Source: Candidatus Aminicenantes bacterium UBA4085 (GTDB lineage Bacteria; Acidobacteriota; Aminicenantia; Aminicenantales; UBA4085). From it: a stretch of 13,559 nucleotides of DNA. The stretch lies in NCBI GenBank assembly GCA_002383325.1, contig DFYJ01000026.1, positions 59,259-72,817 on the forward strand, given 5' to 3'. Position numbers and translations under genes: made by a program. Under the pieces are notes generated by a model, which saw only the letters and a program-made list of their open reading frames with translations, had not been told where the DNA came from and searched no databases. Below, one piece after another: positions 8,142 through 13,559 of the stretch; positions within the stretch are counted from its first letter, which is position 1; each line of letters starts with the position of its first letter.

Positions 8142-8170
8142 ATGATATGGAATCGCCCGGCCAAAAGCAA
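8142..8170 (-). promoter_or_regulatory. Candidate promoter upstream of the GH2 gene
   Basis: On the minus strand TTGCTT (8170-8165) and TATCAT (8147-8142) are 17 bp apart in the 86-bp gap after the lipoprotein gene. The -10 matches 5 of 6 consensus bases, the -35 only 3 of 6. It would give a leader of about 33 nt and let the GH2, serine hydrolase and peptidase genes be expressed apart from the lipoprotein. Confidence 0.3.
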
Positions 8171-8188
8171 CGGACGAGGACGGGGGGA

Positions 8189-8767
8189 TTATTTCCTGCG
8201 CAGGGCTTCGCCCGAGGGCGGGAAGGCCTCCTCGTCTTCGGCCAGCCCGGCCAGGAAGGCCTGCAGCTCCTTGGGGCCGGCCGTCAGGATGATCTCGTCG
8301 GACGCGGCGTAGTGGGCGATCTTGATCCGGCCGGCGGCGATCCCCTCCCTGAGCCAATCCGGATCGAAAGGATCCAAGTGCAGGCCGCCCTCGAAGCGGA
8401 CCCGCCAGAAGGTATGGGCCGGTACGAGATGCATGGCCATGAGGGTGTTGCGCGGCTTGCCGCCGCTCTTCTTTTCCGGCGTCAGATCGAGGAAGAAGGC
8501 CCCGCCGAGCTGGCCCAGGCGGCCGCGGAACGTGGCCGCTTCCTCGTCCTCGGAGGTGCGGCAGGTCAGGAGATACTCCTTTTCCCCGTCGCGCTCGAAG
8601 GTCCAGAGGTCCTCGCCCTCGCTGTCCGTGAAGGAGCCGATGAGACGCTCGTCGAAGACCAGATCGTCGGCTTCGTAGAGCGGCTGCAGCGAGCGGACAC
8701 AGGAGGCCCCGGCGGCTGCGACGGCGGCGATCAGCAGGACGGTGCGGGCGGCGCGCTGGATGTTCAT
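8189..8767 (-). CDS. Putative lipoprotein, uncharacterised
   Basis: I do not recognise a family for this 192-residue protein. Residues 1-22 form a lipoprotein-type signal (VLLIAAVAAAGAS) ending at Cys23, although Gly at the -3 position of the lipobox is not the common residue. The mature part is acidic and apparently all beta/mixed (LIGSFTDSEGEDLWTFERDG, FFLDLTPEKKSGG, HTFWRVRFEGG), with no membrane segment. The pattern of GSF followed by W.F..... and later LxxHxxPAHTFW is reminiscent of small secreted lipocalin-like or copper-resistance-type lipoproteins, but this is only a resemblance. The ATG at 8767 is forced because an in-frame stop lies 4 codons upstream; its ribosome-binding site is poor (GAGG only 2 nt away). 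It precedes GH2 by 86 bp and may share its transcript. Confidence 0.75.
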   Translation of the reverse strand: MNIQRAARTVLLIAAVAAAGASCVRSLQPLYEADDLVFDERLIGSFTDSEGEDLWTFERDGEKEYLLTCRTSEDEEAATFRGRLGQLGGAFFLDLTPEKKSGGKPRNTLMAMHLVPAHTFWRVRFEGGLHLDPFDPDWLREGIAAGRIKIAHYAASDEIILTAGPKELQAFLAGLAEDEEAFPPSGEALRRK

Positions 8768-8827
8768 GTCCTCACCCTATCCCTTTCCCGGTTTCGGCCC
8801 AAGGCGTCCGGATCGGTCCATGCCGGA

Positions 8828-8857
8828 ATTATAGGCCGAACGCCGGGCCGCTGCCAG
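8828..8857 (-). promoter_or_regulatory. Candidate promoter of the lipoprotein (and downstream operon)
   Basis: A perfect TATAAT on the minus strand (8833-8828) is preceded by CTGGCA (8857-8852; 4 of 6 to the -35 consensus) at an 18-bp spacing. Transcription would start near 8821 and give a leader of about 54 nt. It lies in the divergent region shared with the iron-sulfur gene. Confidence 0.4.
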
Positions 8858-8890
8858 CCCTTCCCGCCCGGAGGCCGCCCGGCGCCGGTT

Positions 8891-8907
8891 TCCTCCCGCC
8901 GGGAGGA
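8891..8907. repeat. 17-bp perfect inverted repeat, candidate operator
   Basis: TCCTCCC-GCC-GGGAGGA has 7-bp arms around a 3-bp centre and ends one base before the -35 element of the iron-sulfur gene promoter. Its position between two divergent genes suggests a regulator-binding site; a small RNA hairpin of the lipoprotein-side DNA is the alternative. The symmetry is seen directly; the role is inferred. Confidence 0.4.
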
Positions 8908-8908
8908 C

Positions 8909-8936
8909 TTGCCAATCTCCGCCCGAAGCGTATCAT
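8909..8936 (+). promoter_or_regulatory. Candidate promoter of the iron-sulfur winged-helix gene
   Basis: TTGCCA (8909-8914) and TATCAT (8931-8936) are 16 bp apart and match 5 of 6 consensus bases each. The -10 ends only 12 nt before the ATG at 8949, so transcription would begin about 5-7 nt from the start codon, nearly leaderless. GGAG at 8937-8940 would then lie upstream of the transcript. Either the mRNA is leaderless or this promoter is not the one used. Confidence 0.4.
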
Positions 8937-8948
8937 GGAGCCGGAGCC

Positions 8949-10226
8949 ATGGCCCATCGAACCGCCCGCGACTCCTATCAAAGCCTGGTCGGCAGGCTGA
9001 ACCGCTTCGCTCAGGGCGCCCCACCCGACGAGCTCCTGTTCAAGATCCTGGGCCTCCTGTTCTCGGAGAAAGAGGCCGGGCTGGTGGCCGCTCTGCCCAT
9101 CAAGCCGTTCACGGCGTCCAAGGCCGCCCGAATCTGGAAGATGCCGGAGGCCAAGGCTCGCGGCGTCCTCGAAGCCTTGGCCGGGCGCGGTTTACTCATC
9201 GACAGCGACCTGGAGGGAACGAGCGTCTACTCCCTGCCGCCGCCGATGGCCGGGTTCTTCGAGTTCTCGCTGATGCGGGTCCGGAGCGATATCGACCAGA
9301 AGCTCCTCTCCGAGCTTTTCTACCAGTACATGAACGTGGAGGAGGACTTCATCAAGGCCCTGTTCGTCAACGGCCCGACCCAGCTCGGCCGGGTCTTCGT
9401 CAGCGAGCCGGCCCTGCCGGAGGACAAGTCGATCCATGTCCTCGACTATGAGCGGGCCAGCGAAGTGGTCAAGGCGGCCGAGCACAGGGCTGTCGGCGTC
9501 TGCTACTGCCGCCACAAGATGGACCACCTCGGCAAGGCCTGCGCCGCGCCCCTGGATATCTGCCTGACCTTCGGCAACGTCGCCGACTCCCTCGCGCGCC
9601 ACGGCATCGCCCGGAGAATCGGCATCGAGGAGGGTCTCGACCTGCTGCGGCAGGCCCGAGACGGGAGCCTGGTCCAGTTCGGCGAAAACGTCCGCCGCCG
9701 TCCCGCCTTCATCTGCAACTGCTGCGGCTGCTGCTGTGAGGCCCTGATCGGCATCCGGCGGTTCGGATCGGTCTACCCGATCCATACGAATTATTTGCCC
9801 CGCATCGACGTCTCCGCTTGCACCGGCTGCGGCAAGTGCGTGGATATCTGCCCCGTCCAAGCCATGAGCCTTGTTTCGGCCAACGACCCGGTCCGGCCGC
9901 GACGTCGCGAGGCCCGGCTGGACGAGAAGCATTGCCTGGGCTGCGGCGTTTGCGTGCGCGCTTGCCCCGAGCGAGCTCTCCGCCTGGACGCGAGGCCGGA
10001 GCGCGTCCTGACGCCCGTCGACACGGTTCACCGGGCCGTGGCCATGGCCATCGAGCGCGGCACGCTGGCCCATCTCATCTTCGACAATCGGGCCCACTGG
10101 AACCATCGGGCCATGGCCGCGATCCTGGGCGTCCTGTTGAGGCTCCCGCCCCTCCAACAGGCCATAGCCTCCCGCCAGATCAAATCGCGCTTCTTCGAAT
10201 ACCTGATCGAGCGCCGCTCACGCTGA
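8949..10226 (+). CDS. Winged-helix iron-sulfur protein with two [4Fe-4S] ferredoxin motifs
   Basis: The 425-residue cytoplasmic protein has four parts. Residues of about 25-100 look like a winged-helix domain (FTASKAARIWKMPEAKARGV, then LAGRGLLIDSD). A middle region carries Cys185, Cys187, Cys198 and Cys205 (VCYCRHKMDHLGKAC...DIC). A dense motif CNCCGCCC follows at 256-263. A bacterial dicluster ferredoxin domain has Cys291/294/297/301 and Cys329/332/335/339, each a full CxxCxxC...CP set. A helical tail of about 80 residues ends it. Proteins with this arrangement are common in anaerobes and annotated only as 4Fe-4S binding proteins; electron transfer is secure, and DNA binding or redox sensing by the winged helix is inferred. 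The next two genes are thiol-redox proteins, which suggests it supplies electrons to them or regulates them. The start has GGAG 8 nt upstream. No stop codon or frameshift breaks it. Confidence 0.9.
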   Translation: MAHRTARDSYQSLVGRLNRFAQGAPPDELLFKILGLLFSEKEAGLVAALPIKPFTASKAARIWKMPEAKARGVLEALAGRGLLIDSDLEGTSVYSLPPPMAGFFEFSLMRVRSDIDQKLLSELFYQYMNVEEDFIKALFVNGPTQLGRVFVSEPALPEDKSIHVLDYERASEVVKAAEHRAVGVCYCRHKMDHLGKACAAPLDICLTFGNVADSLARHGIARRIGIEEGLDLLRQARDGSLVQFGENVRRRPAFICNCCGCCCEALIGIRRFGSVYPIHTNYLPRIDVSACTGCGKCVDICPVQAMSLVSANDPVRPRRREARLDEKHCLGCGVCVRACPERALRLDARPERVLTPVDTVHRAVAMAIERGTLAHLIFDNRAHWNHRAMAAILGVLLRLPPLQQAIASRQIKSRFFEYLIERRSR

Positions 10227-10237
10227 GCCAAGCCGGG

Positions 10238-10296
10238 CCTCCTCCGTCGGTTTCCTTGACTTCGTCGAAACGGGAGCAGTATAGTCCTCCTCCGTC
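10238..10296. repeat. Pair of 11-bp direct repeats bracketing the FTR-like gene promoter
   Basis: CCTCCTCCGTC occurs at 10238-10248 and again at 10286-10296. The first copy lies upstream of the -35 element and the second begins directly after the -10 element and covers the expected transcription start, 48 bp from copy to copy. Between them TTCGTCGAA (10261-10269) forms a small dyad in the promoter spacer. This arrangement suits a repressor binding both sites, but pyrimidine-rich GC DNA can repeat by chance. Confidence 0.35.
10256..10285 (+). promoter_or_regulatory. Promoter of the FTR-like/AhpD-like gene pair
   Basis: TTGACT (10256-10261) and TATAGT (10280-10285), 18 bp apart, each match 5 of 6 consensus bases. 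This is the best promoter in the window. Start of transcription near 10292 gives a leader of about 26 nt containing GGGGAG at 10305-10310, 7 nt before the ATG. It makes the two small redox genes a separate transcript from the iron-sulfur gene. Confidence 0.55.
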
Positions 10297-10317
10297 CGCA
10301 CTCCGGGGAGAAGCAAT

Positions 10318-10605
10318 ATGTTTGAAGAAGATGACGCCTATCGAACTAACCTTAACCGCCTGATGGGGATTGCGCGGCTCACAGGCTGTATTCTGAACGC
10401 TGACGACGAGCGGCGGAACAAAGTAATAGGGTTGATGACCCGCAACTTCAAGGATTTTGGCCGCTACTACTGTCCCTGCAAACAGTCCCACCCCCTCGAT
10501 CCCGCCAAGGACATCCTCTGCCCCTGCGCCGAGATCGAAGAGGAATTGGCGGCCGAGGGTCACTGTTTCTGCCGGCTGTTCTACAAGCCGGCCGCCGCCG
10601 AATGA
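10318..10605 (+). CDS. Ferredoxin-thioredoxin reductase catalytic subunit-like protein
   Basis: The 95-residue protein carries the three CxC pairs that define the catalytic (beta) subunit of ferredoxin-thioredoxin reductase: CPC at 52-54, CPC at 68-70 and CFC at 83-85. In the chloroplast enzyme the equivalent residues bind a [4Fe-4S] cluster (four Cys) and form the active disulfide (second and last Cys), letting one-electron ferredoxin reduce a disulfide partner. By that mapping Cys54 and Cys85 are the disulfide. The spacings here (13 and 12) differ from the plant 16 and 8, and the plant CHC is CFC, so a key His is replaced by Phe, although His82 precedes the pair. Cys24 is extra. Non-photosynthetic bacteria and archaea carry such short versions. 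No variable subunit is seen. The AhpD-like gene follows after 28 nt and is a candidate partner. Confidence 0.85.
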   Translation: MFEEDDAYRTNLNRLMGIARLTGCILNADDERRNKVIGLMTRNFKDFGRYYCPCKQSHPLDPAKDILCPCAEIEEELAAEGHCFCRLFYKPAAAE

Positions 10606-10633
10606 CGGATCGCCAACCAACAAGGGGTCAAAG

Positions 10634-10954
10634 ATGACGGACAAGAACAAAAGCCTCCCTAACGATTGCTGCGCCGAGGGATCGGGCACGCCCGACCAGG
10701 CCCTCGACCTCTTCCAGGACTTCATGGGGACTTCGCTCCGGCCGGGGGCGGTGGACATCCTGACCAAGGAGCTCATCGCCGTGGCCCTCTCCCTCGCGGT
10801 GCCTTGCGTCCCCTGCGCCAGGATCCACCTGCGCAAGGCCAGGGAGATGGGCATCAGCGACGCGGAGCTGGAGGAGACGGCCGCCATCGCCACAGCCTTC
10901 GCCGGATGCCGGGCGCTGATGCTCTGGAACGAGCTGAAAAGCGAGTCCGCCTAG
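10634..10954 (+). CDS. AhpD-like/carboxymuconolactone-decarboxylase-family CxxC protein
   Basis: The 106-residue, all-helical protein has the AhpD core: KELIAVALSLAVPC leading into the redox motif Cys58-x-x-Cys61-x3-His65, with the conserved Glu about 12 residues before it. In AhpD this CxxC/His set reduces a partner protein and acts on hydroperoxides; single-domain relatives act as generic thiol oxidoreductases. Further cysteines are Cys12 and Cys13 (NDCCAEGSG) and one near the end (AGCRALMLW). AAGGGG lies 6 nt before the ATG. It is evidently cotranscribed with the FTR-like gene, so ferredoxin electrons could pass through that protein to this CxxC (inference). Its TAG stop is part of a CTAG that also ends a possible minus-strand mini-gene. 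No AhpC peroxiredoxin gene is in the window. Confidence 0.87.
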   Translation: MTDKNKSLPNDCCAEGSGTPDQALDLFQDFMGTSLRPGAVDILTKELIAVALSLAVPCVPCARIHLRKAREMGISDAELEETAAIATAFAGCRALMLWNELKSESA

Positions 10955-11025
10955 TCCGGCCAGAGATCCTCGGGCAGGGCCTTGGCCTGGGCCAGGGCCA
11001 GACGCCGGATCAAGGACTGGGTCAT
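10951..11025 (-). CDS. Possible 24-residue small protein, convergent with the AhpD-like gene
   Basis: The minus strand encodes MTQSLIRRLALAQAKALPED followed by LWPD and TAG. The ATG has a perfect AGGAGG (11036-11031) 5 nt upstream, the strongest ribosome-binding site in this gap, and a plausible promoter sits just before it. The product would be a short amphipathic helix with an acidic end. Its stop and the stop of the AhpD-like gene are the two strands of one CTAG, an overlap of 4 bp. I know no family for it; it may be a real small protein, a leader peptide or the chance remains of a lost gene. Confidence 0.35.
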   Translation of the reverse strand: MTQSLIRRLALAQAKALPEDLWPD

Positions 11026-11050
11026 GGCATCCTCCTGCGTCGGCAGGACG

Positions 11051-11080
11051 AATCTAACACAATCGTTTTCGGAGCTTCAA
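11051..11080 (-). promoter_or_regulatory. Candidate promoter of the minus-strand mini-gene
   Basis: On the minus strand TTGAAG (11080-11075) and TAGATT (11056-11051) are 18 bp apart, each matching 4 of 6 consensus bases, with TG just before the -10 as in extended -10 promoters. The leader would be about 19 nt and include AGGAGG. The stretch is visibly richer in A/T than its surroundings. Confidence 0.3.
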
Positions 11081-11204
11081 CAGCCGCATGGGGAGAGAGC
11101 CGTTCATTTCTTCCCCACCGGTCGATCCTTTCAGCGCCCGAGCGGACCTTCCGGCGCACAGGACGATTCGTCGCACAGAGCCAGGGCGGAGGCGGAAACA
11201 GCCT

Positions 11205-11232
11205 GCTTGGCCAAGCCGGGACTCTGCCCGGC
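11205..11232. repeat. Two adjacent inverted repeats in the intergenic gap
   Basis: GCTTGGCCAAGC (11205-11216) is a perfect 12-bp palindrome. It runs into GCCGGG-ACTCTG-CCCGGC (11215-11232), a 6-bp stem with a 6-nt loop. No run of T follows, so neither is a typical terminator. They may be an operator or part of a structured RNA. Confidence 0.35.
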
Positions 11233-11429
11233 GAGCGACAGATCTTCGCCGCATGGTCCTCGGCCGAGAGGATGATGACGCTGATGGCAAAACAAGAAGC
11301 CGGCCTCGGACGCGATCGGAGGCATAGGGGAGAGACTGGGCCGGCAGGTGGAGATCAAGGGGCTGGCCCCAGGGCTGGGCTATCAGGCTGGCCGCGAATT
11401 AATCCGTTCTTCGCCCGTTCTTCATCGTT

Positions 11430-11447
11430 TATAAAGCCGATGAGGAG
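11430..11447 (+). promoter_or_regulatory. Candidate -10 and ribosome-binding site before the PHP-glycosyltransferase gene
   Basis: TATAAA (11430-11435) has no good -35 partner. GAGGAG (11442-11447) lies 5 nt before an in-frame ATG at 11453. A second site, GGGAG at 11490-11494, lies 6 nt before the ATG at 11501. If TATAAA is the true -10, transcription starts at about 11442 and the later ATG is favoured. Confidence 0.25.
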
Positions 11448-11500
11448 AAACTATGCTCCCGCCGGATCAGGAAGCCCGGCGCTCCGAACGGGAGAACAAC

Positions 11501-13559
11501 ATGGCCAAGGCCGATCTGCATGTCCACTCGAAACACTCGGAACACCCATCGGAATGGTTCCTCCAGCGCCTCGGAACCAAGGAATCCTACACCGAGCCGG
11601 AGTTCGTGTACCAGACCGCCAAGGAGCGGGGCATGGACTTCGTCACCATCACCGACCACAACCGCATCGAGGGCGTTTTGGCGCTCCGCCAGGCGCACCC
11701 GGAGGATGTCTTCACCGGGGTCGAGTCAACGGCCTACTTTCCCGAGGACGGCTGCAAGATTCACTTCCTGATGTACGGCTTCGACGAGCGCCAGTTCGCC
11801 GAGATCCAGCGCCTGCGCGAGGATGTCTACGCCCTGCGCGAGTACGTCCGCGAGCAGGACATCGCCCACACCGTAGCCCATGCCACGTTCCACGTCAACG
11901 GCAAGCTCCGCCTCTACCACCTGGAGCGCCTTCTTCTCCTCTTCAACGTCTTCGAGGGCATCAACGGCGGCCGTAATCGGATCAACAACGAGACCTGGAT
12001 GTCGGTCATGTCCCGCCTGACGCCGGAGCGACTGGATGATCTGCGCCGCCGCCACGGCCTGGAACCCTGGGGCCGGACGCCCTGGATCAAGTCGGTGACG
12101 GCCGGTTCGGACGATCACGCCGGGCTCTTTATCGGCCGGGCCCACACCCTGGCCGAGGCGGGCAGCCCCGACGAATTCCTGGAGGCCCTGCGTCGCCAGA
12201 AAACCCAGGCCGCGGGCCGCCACAACGACTACAAGGCCCTGGCCTTCACCTTCTACAAGATCGCTTACGACTTCTCCAAGTCCAAGAGCTCGGCCCTGTC
12301 CCAGTCCATGGCCAGCCAGCTGACCGAGACGATGTTCGACCGACGGCGTCCCAAGGAGCCGGCCATCAAGAGCTGGATCCGCGACCGCCGCATGCGTTCG
12401 CTGCGCCGGAAGGCCAAGGATTCCATCACCCCTCGTTTCCTCGACCTCGTCGAGATGCTCCGCCGGACCGACGGCCGGTCGATCGAGGACAAGATCGAGA
12501 TCGTCTACGACAGGCTGTCTGGGATCGCGGACGCTTTCTTCGCTCCCCTGGTTAAGGCTCTGGAAGACGATCTCGCCTCGGCCGACATGGTCAGCCTCAT
12601 CCAGAATATCTCCTCATCCCTGCCAGGGATCTTCTTGGCCGTTCCCTTCTACTCCTCCCTGCGGCACATGTACCAGGGCCGGCAGGTGCTGAACGAGCTG
12701 GAAGCCGCCCACGGGGCTCCCCACGTCCCCCGGGCCAAGAATGTCCTGTGGTTCTCGGACACTCTCGACGACATGAACGGCGTGGCCGTGACCTTGAGCA
12801 CGATCAGCCGTGCGGCCCACGAGCAGAACCGGCCCATCCGGATCGTCACCTCCCTGGACAAGAAGGAGCAGGCCGTCCTCGACCTGCCGCCCACCATCAT
12901 CAACCTGCCCTCCATCCACGGCTTCACCCTGCCCGGTTTGGACGGCTATACCCTGAAGATCCCGTCCTTCCTGCAGGCCCTTAAGATCATCGGCGAGCAG
13001 GAGCCTGACCAGGTCATCATCTCCACGCCCGGACCGATCGGGCTGTTCGGTCTGCTGGTGAGCAAGCTCTTCAACATCCCCGCGGCCGGGATCTTCCATA
13101 CCGATTTTGCCCTCCAATCGATGGAAGTGTTTAAAGACGAAGCGGTGGCCAAACTCATCGACGACTATCTGCGCTGGTTCTATGCCGCGGTGGACGAGAT
13201 GCGAGTGCCGACCCAAGAGTACGGCCGCATCCTGTCCGGGCGCGGCTACAGGGCCAAGGCAGTGACAGTCTTCCGGCGCGGGGTGGACGGCCGCTACTTC
13301 GCACCCCGGAGCGACGCCCGCCGGGTCCTGGCCGAGCGCTACGGCCTGGGCGATGGCAACATCCTCCTCTACGCCGGCCGGATCTCTCAGGAGAAGAACC
13401 TCGACTTCCTGATCGACGTCTATTCGGCCCTGCTCCGGGACAGGCCGGGCCTCCGGCTGCTCGTCGCCGGCAGCGGGCCCTACCTCGCGGATCTGAAGGA
13501 ACGCTGTCGGGAGCTCGACGGCGTCATCTTCGCCGGCAAGCTCCAGGGAGACGATCTGG
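11501..13559 (+). CDS. PHP-domain phosphoesterase fused to a GT4-type glycosyltransferase (3' end outside window)
   Basis: The frame is open to the window edge, 686 codons without a stop. Residues of about 3-215 are a PHP domain with a full trinuclear metal set: His7, His9 (DLHVHS), Asp52, His53 (TITDHN), Glu75, His88, His127, Asp204 and His206 (GSDDH). PHP domains hydrolyse phosphoesters. About 200 mostly helical residues follow, including a hydrophobic LPGIFLAVPFYSSL at 374. From about 414 a GT-B glycosyltransferase begins: NVLWFSDTLDDMNGVAVTLS, then STPGPIGLFGLLVSKLF, a FHTDF segment, and the second Rossmann domain with LYAGRISQEKNLDFLIDVY (Gly626, Arg627) and AGSGPYL. The EX7E nucleotide-sugar region is cut off. 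It likely builds a glycolipid or polysaccharide in the cytoplasm. I start at 11501 because the PHP strand begins at once there; ATG 11453, in frame with GAGGAG, would add 16 polar residues. Confidence 0.9.
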   Translation, partial: MAKADLHVHSKHSEHPSEWFLQRLGTKESYTEPEFVYQTAKERGMDFVTITDHNRIEGVLALRQAHPEDVFTGVESTAYFPEDGCKIHFLMYGFDERQFAEIQRLREDVYALREYVREQDIAHTVAHATFHVNGKLRLYHLERLLLLFNVFEGINGGRNRINNETWMSVMSRLTPERLDDLRRRHGLEPWGRTPWIKSVTAGSDDHAGLFIGRAHTLAEAGSPDEFLEALRRQKTQAAGRHNDYKALAFTFYKIAYDFSKSKSSALSQSMASQLTETMFDRRRPKEPAIKSWIRDRRMRSLRRKAKDSITPRFLDLVEMLRRTDGRSIEDKIEIVYDRLSGIADAFFAPLVKALEDDLASADMVSLIQNISSSLPGIFLAVPFYSSLRHMYQGRQVLNELEAAHGAPHVPRAKNVLWFSDTLDDMNGVAVTLSTISRAAHEQNRPIRIVTSLDKKEQAVLDLPPTIINLPSIHGFTLPGLDGYTLKIPSFLQALKIIGEQEPDQVIISTPGPIGLFGLLVSKLFNIPAAGIFHTDFALQSMEVFKDEAVAKLIDDYLRWFYAAVDEMRVPTQEYGRILSGRGYRAKAVTVFRRGVDGRYFAPRSDARRVLAERYGLGDGNILLYAGRISQEKNLDFLIDVYSALLRDRPGLRLLVAGSGPYLADLKERCRELDGVIFAGKLQGDDL

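Larger units (their letters stand above)
11037..11452. other. About 400-bp gap without a convincing gene
   Basis: Open frames cross this stretch on both strands, but each lacks a ribosome-binding site at a plausible start, and none shows a recognisable domain or the steady G/C third-position bias of the neighbours. It contains a promoter-like patch near 11051-11080, two adjacent inverted repeats at 11205-11232, and several GGCTGG-type repeats at about 11360-11392. A TATAAA occurs at 11430-11435. It could be a decayed gene, a long leader or an unannotated RNA; nothing decides between these. Confidence 0.45.

Noticed and set aside
9714..9740. Frameshift or low-complexity error at the TGC-rich CNCCGCCC stretch
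   Set aside because: The frame stays intact through it and similar cysteine runs are known in related 4Fe-4S proteins.
10955..11000. Terminator hairpin after the AhpD-like gene from the GGCCTTGGCCTGGGCC repeats
   Set aside because: The GGCC units are self-complementary but form no single stable stem followed by T residues, and the stretch is better read as the possible mini-gene.
11131..11358. Minus-strand frame in the 400-bp gap
   Set aside because: It depends on a TTG start without a ribosome-binding site and the product has no recognisable pattern.
10666..11976. Plus-strand open frame of over 400 codons crossing the AhpD-like gene, the gap and the PHP domain
   Set aside because: It overlaps two strongly supported genes in other frames, has no ribosome-binding site and is rich in Arg, Gly and Pro as expected for a GC-rich shadow frame.

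Overview
The window is 13.6 kb of dense, GC-rich bacterial chromosome with a strong G/C preference at third codon positions. It reads as an uncultured heterotroph or anaerobe of the Acidobacteriota/Aminicenantes kind. That placement rests only on base composition, the secreted glycan and peptide hydrolases, and the iron-sulfur thiol redox genes, and no marker gene is present to confirm it. I see no tRNA, rRNA, CRISPR array, insertion sequence or phage gene.

Layout. (1) Plus strand, 123-2365: an SPFH/band-7 (stomatin-like) membrane protein, then a GH29 alpha-L-fucosidase that follows within 2 bases and has no ordinary start codon. (2) Minus strand, 8767 down to 2390: a small lipoprotein, a large secreted GH2 glycosidase, a membrane-anchored SxxK serine hydrolase (beta-lactamase/NylB-like) and a secreted M24 metallopeptidase. 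The last three are tightly coupled: the GH2 stop codon lies in the next gene's ribosome-binding site, and the hydrolase and peptidase overlap as TGATG. This unit converges on the fucosidase with only 24 bp between them. (3) Plus strand, 8949-10954: a winged-helix iron-sulfur protein with two [4Fe-4S] motifs and a Cys-rich CNCCGCCC motif, a ferredoxin-thioredoxin-reductase catalytic-subunit-like protein, and a small AhpD-like CxxC protein. Together they look like a ferredoxin-to-thiol redox module. (4) 10951-11452: a possible 24-codon minus-strand gene that shares a CTAG double stop with the AhpD-like gene, then about 400 bp with no convincing gene. (5) Plus strand, 11501 to the window edge: a fusion of a complete PHP metallo-phosphoesterase domain, an uncharacterised helical linker and a GT4-type glycosyltransferase, cut off by the window end.

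How the parts fit. Blocks 1 and 2 together encode exo-acting fucosidase and GH2 activities plus a serine hydrolase and an exopeptidase, mostly exported. This suggests breakdown of fucosylated or decorated glycans or glycopeptides outside the cytoplasm (inference). Block 3 is the most interesting: three cysteine-rich redox proteins in a row, with recognisable promoters, a 17-bp inverted repeat before the first gene and an 11-bp direct repeat bracketing the promoter of the second. Block 5 couples a hydrolase to a sugar transferase in one polypeptide.
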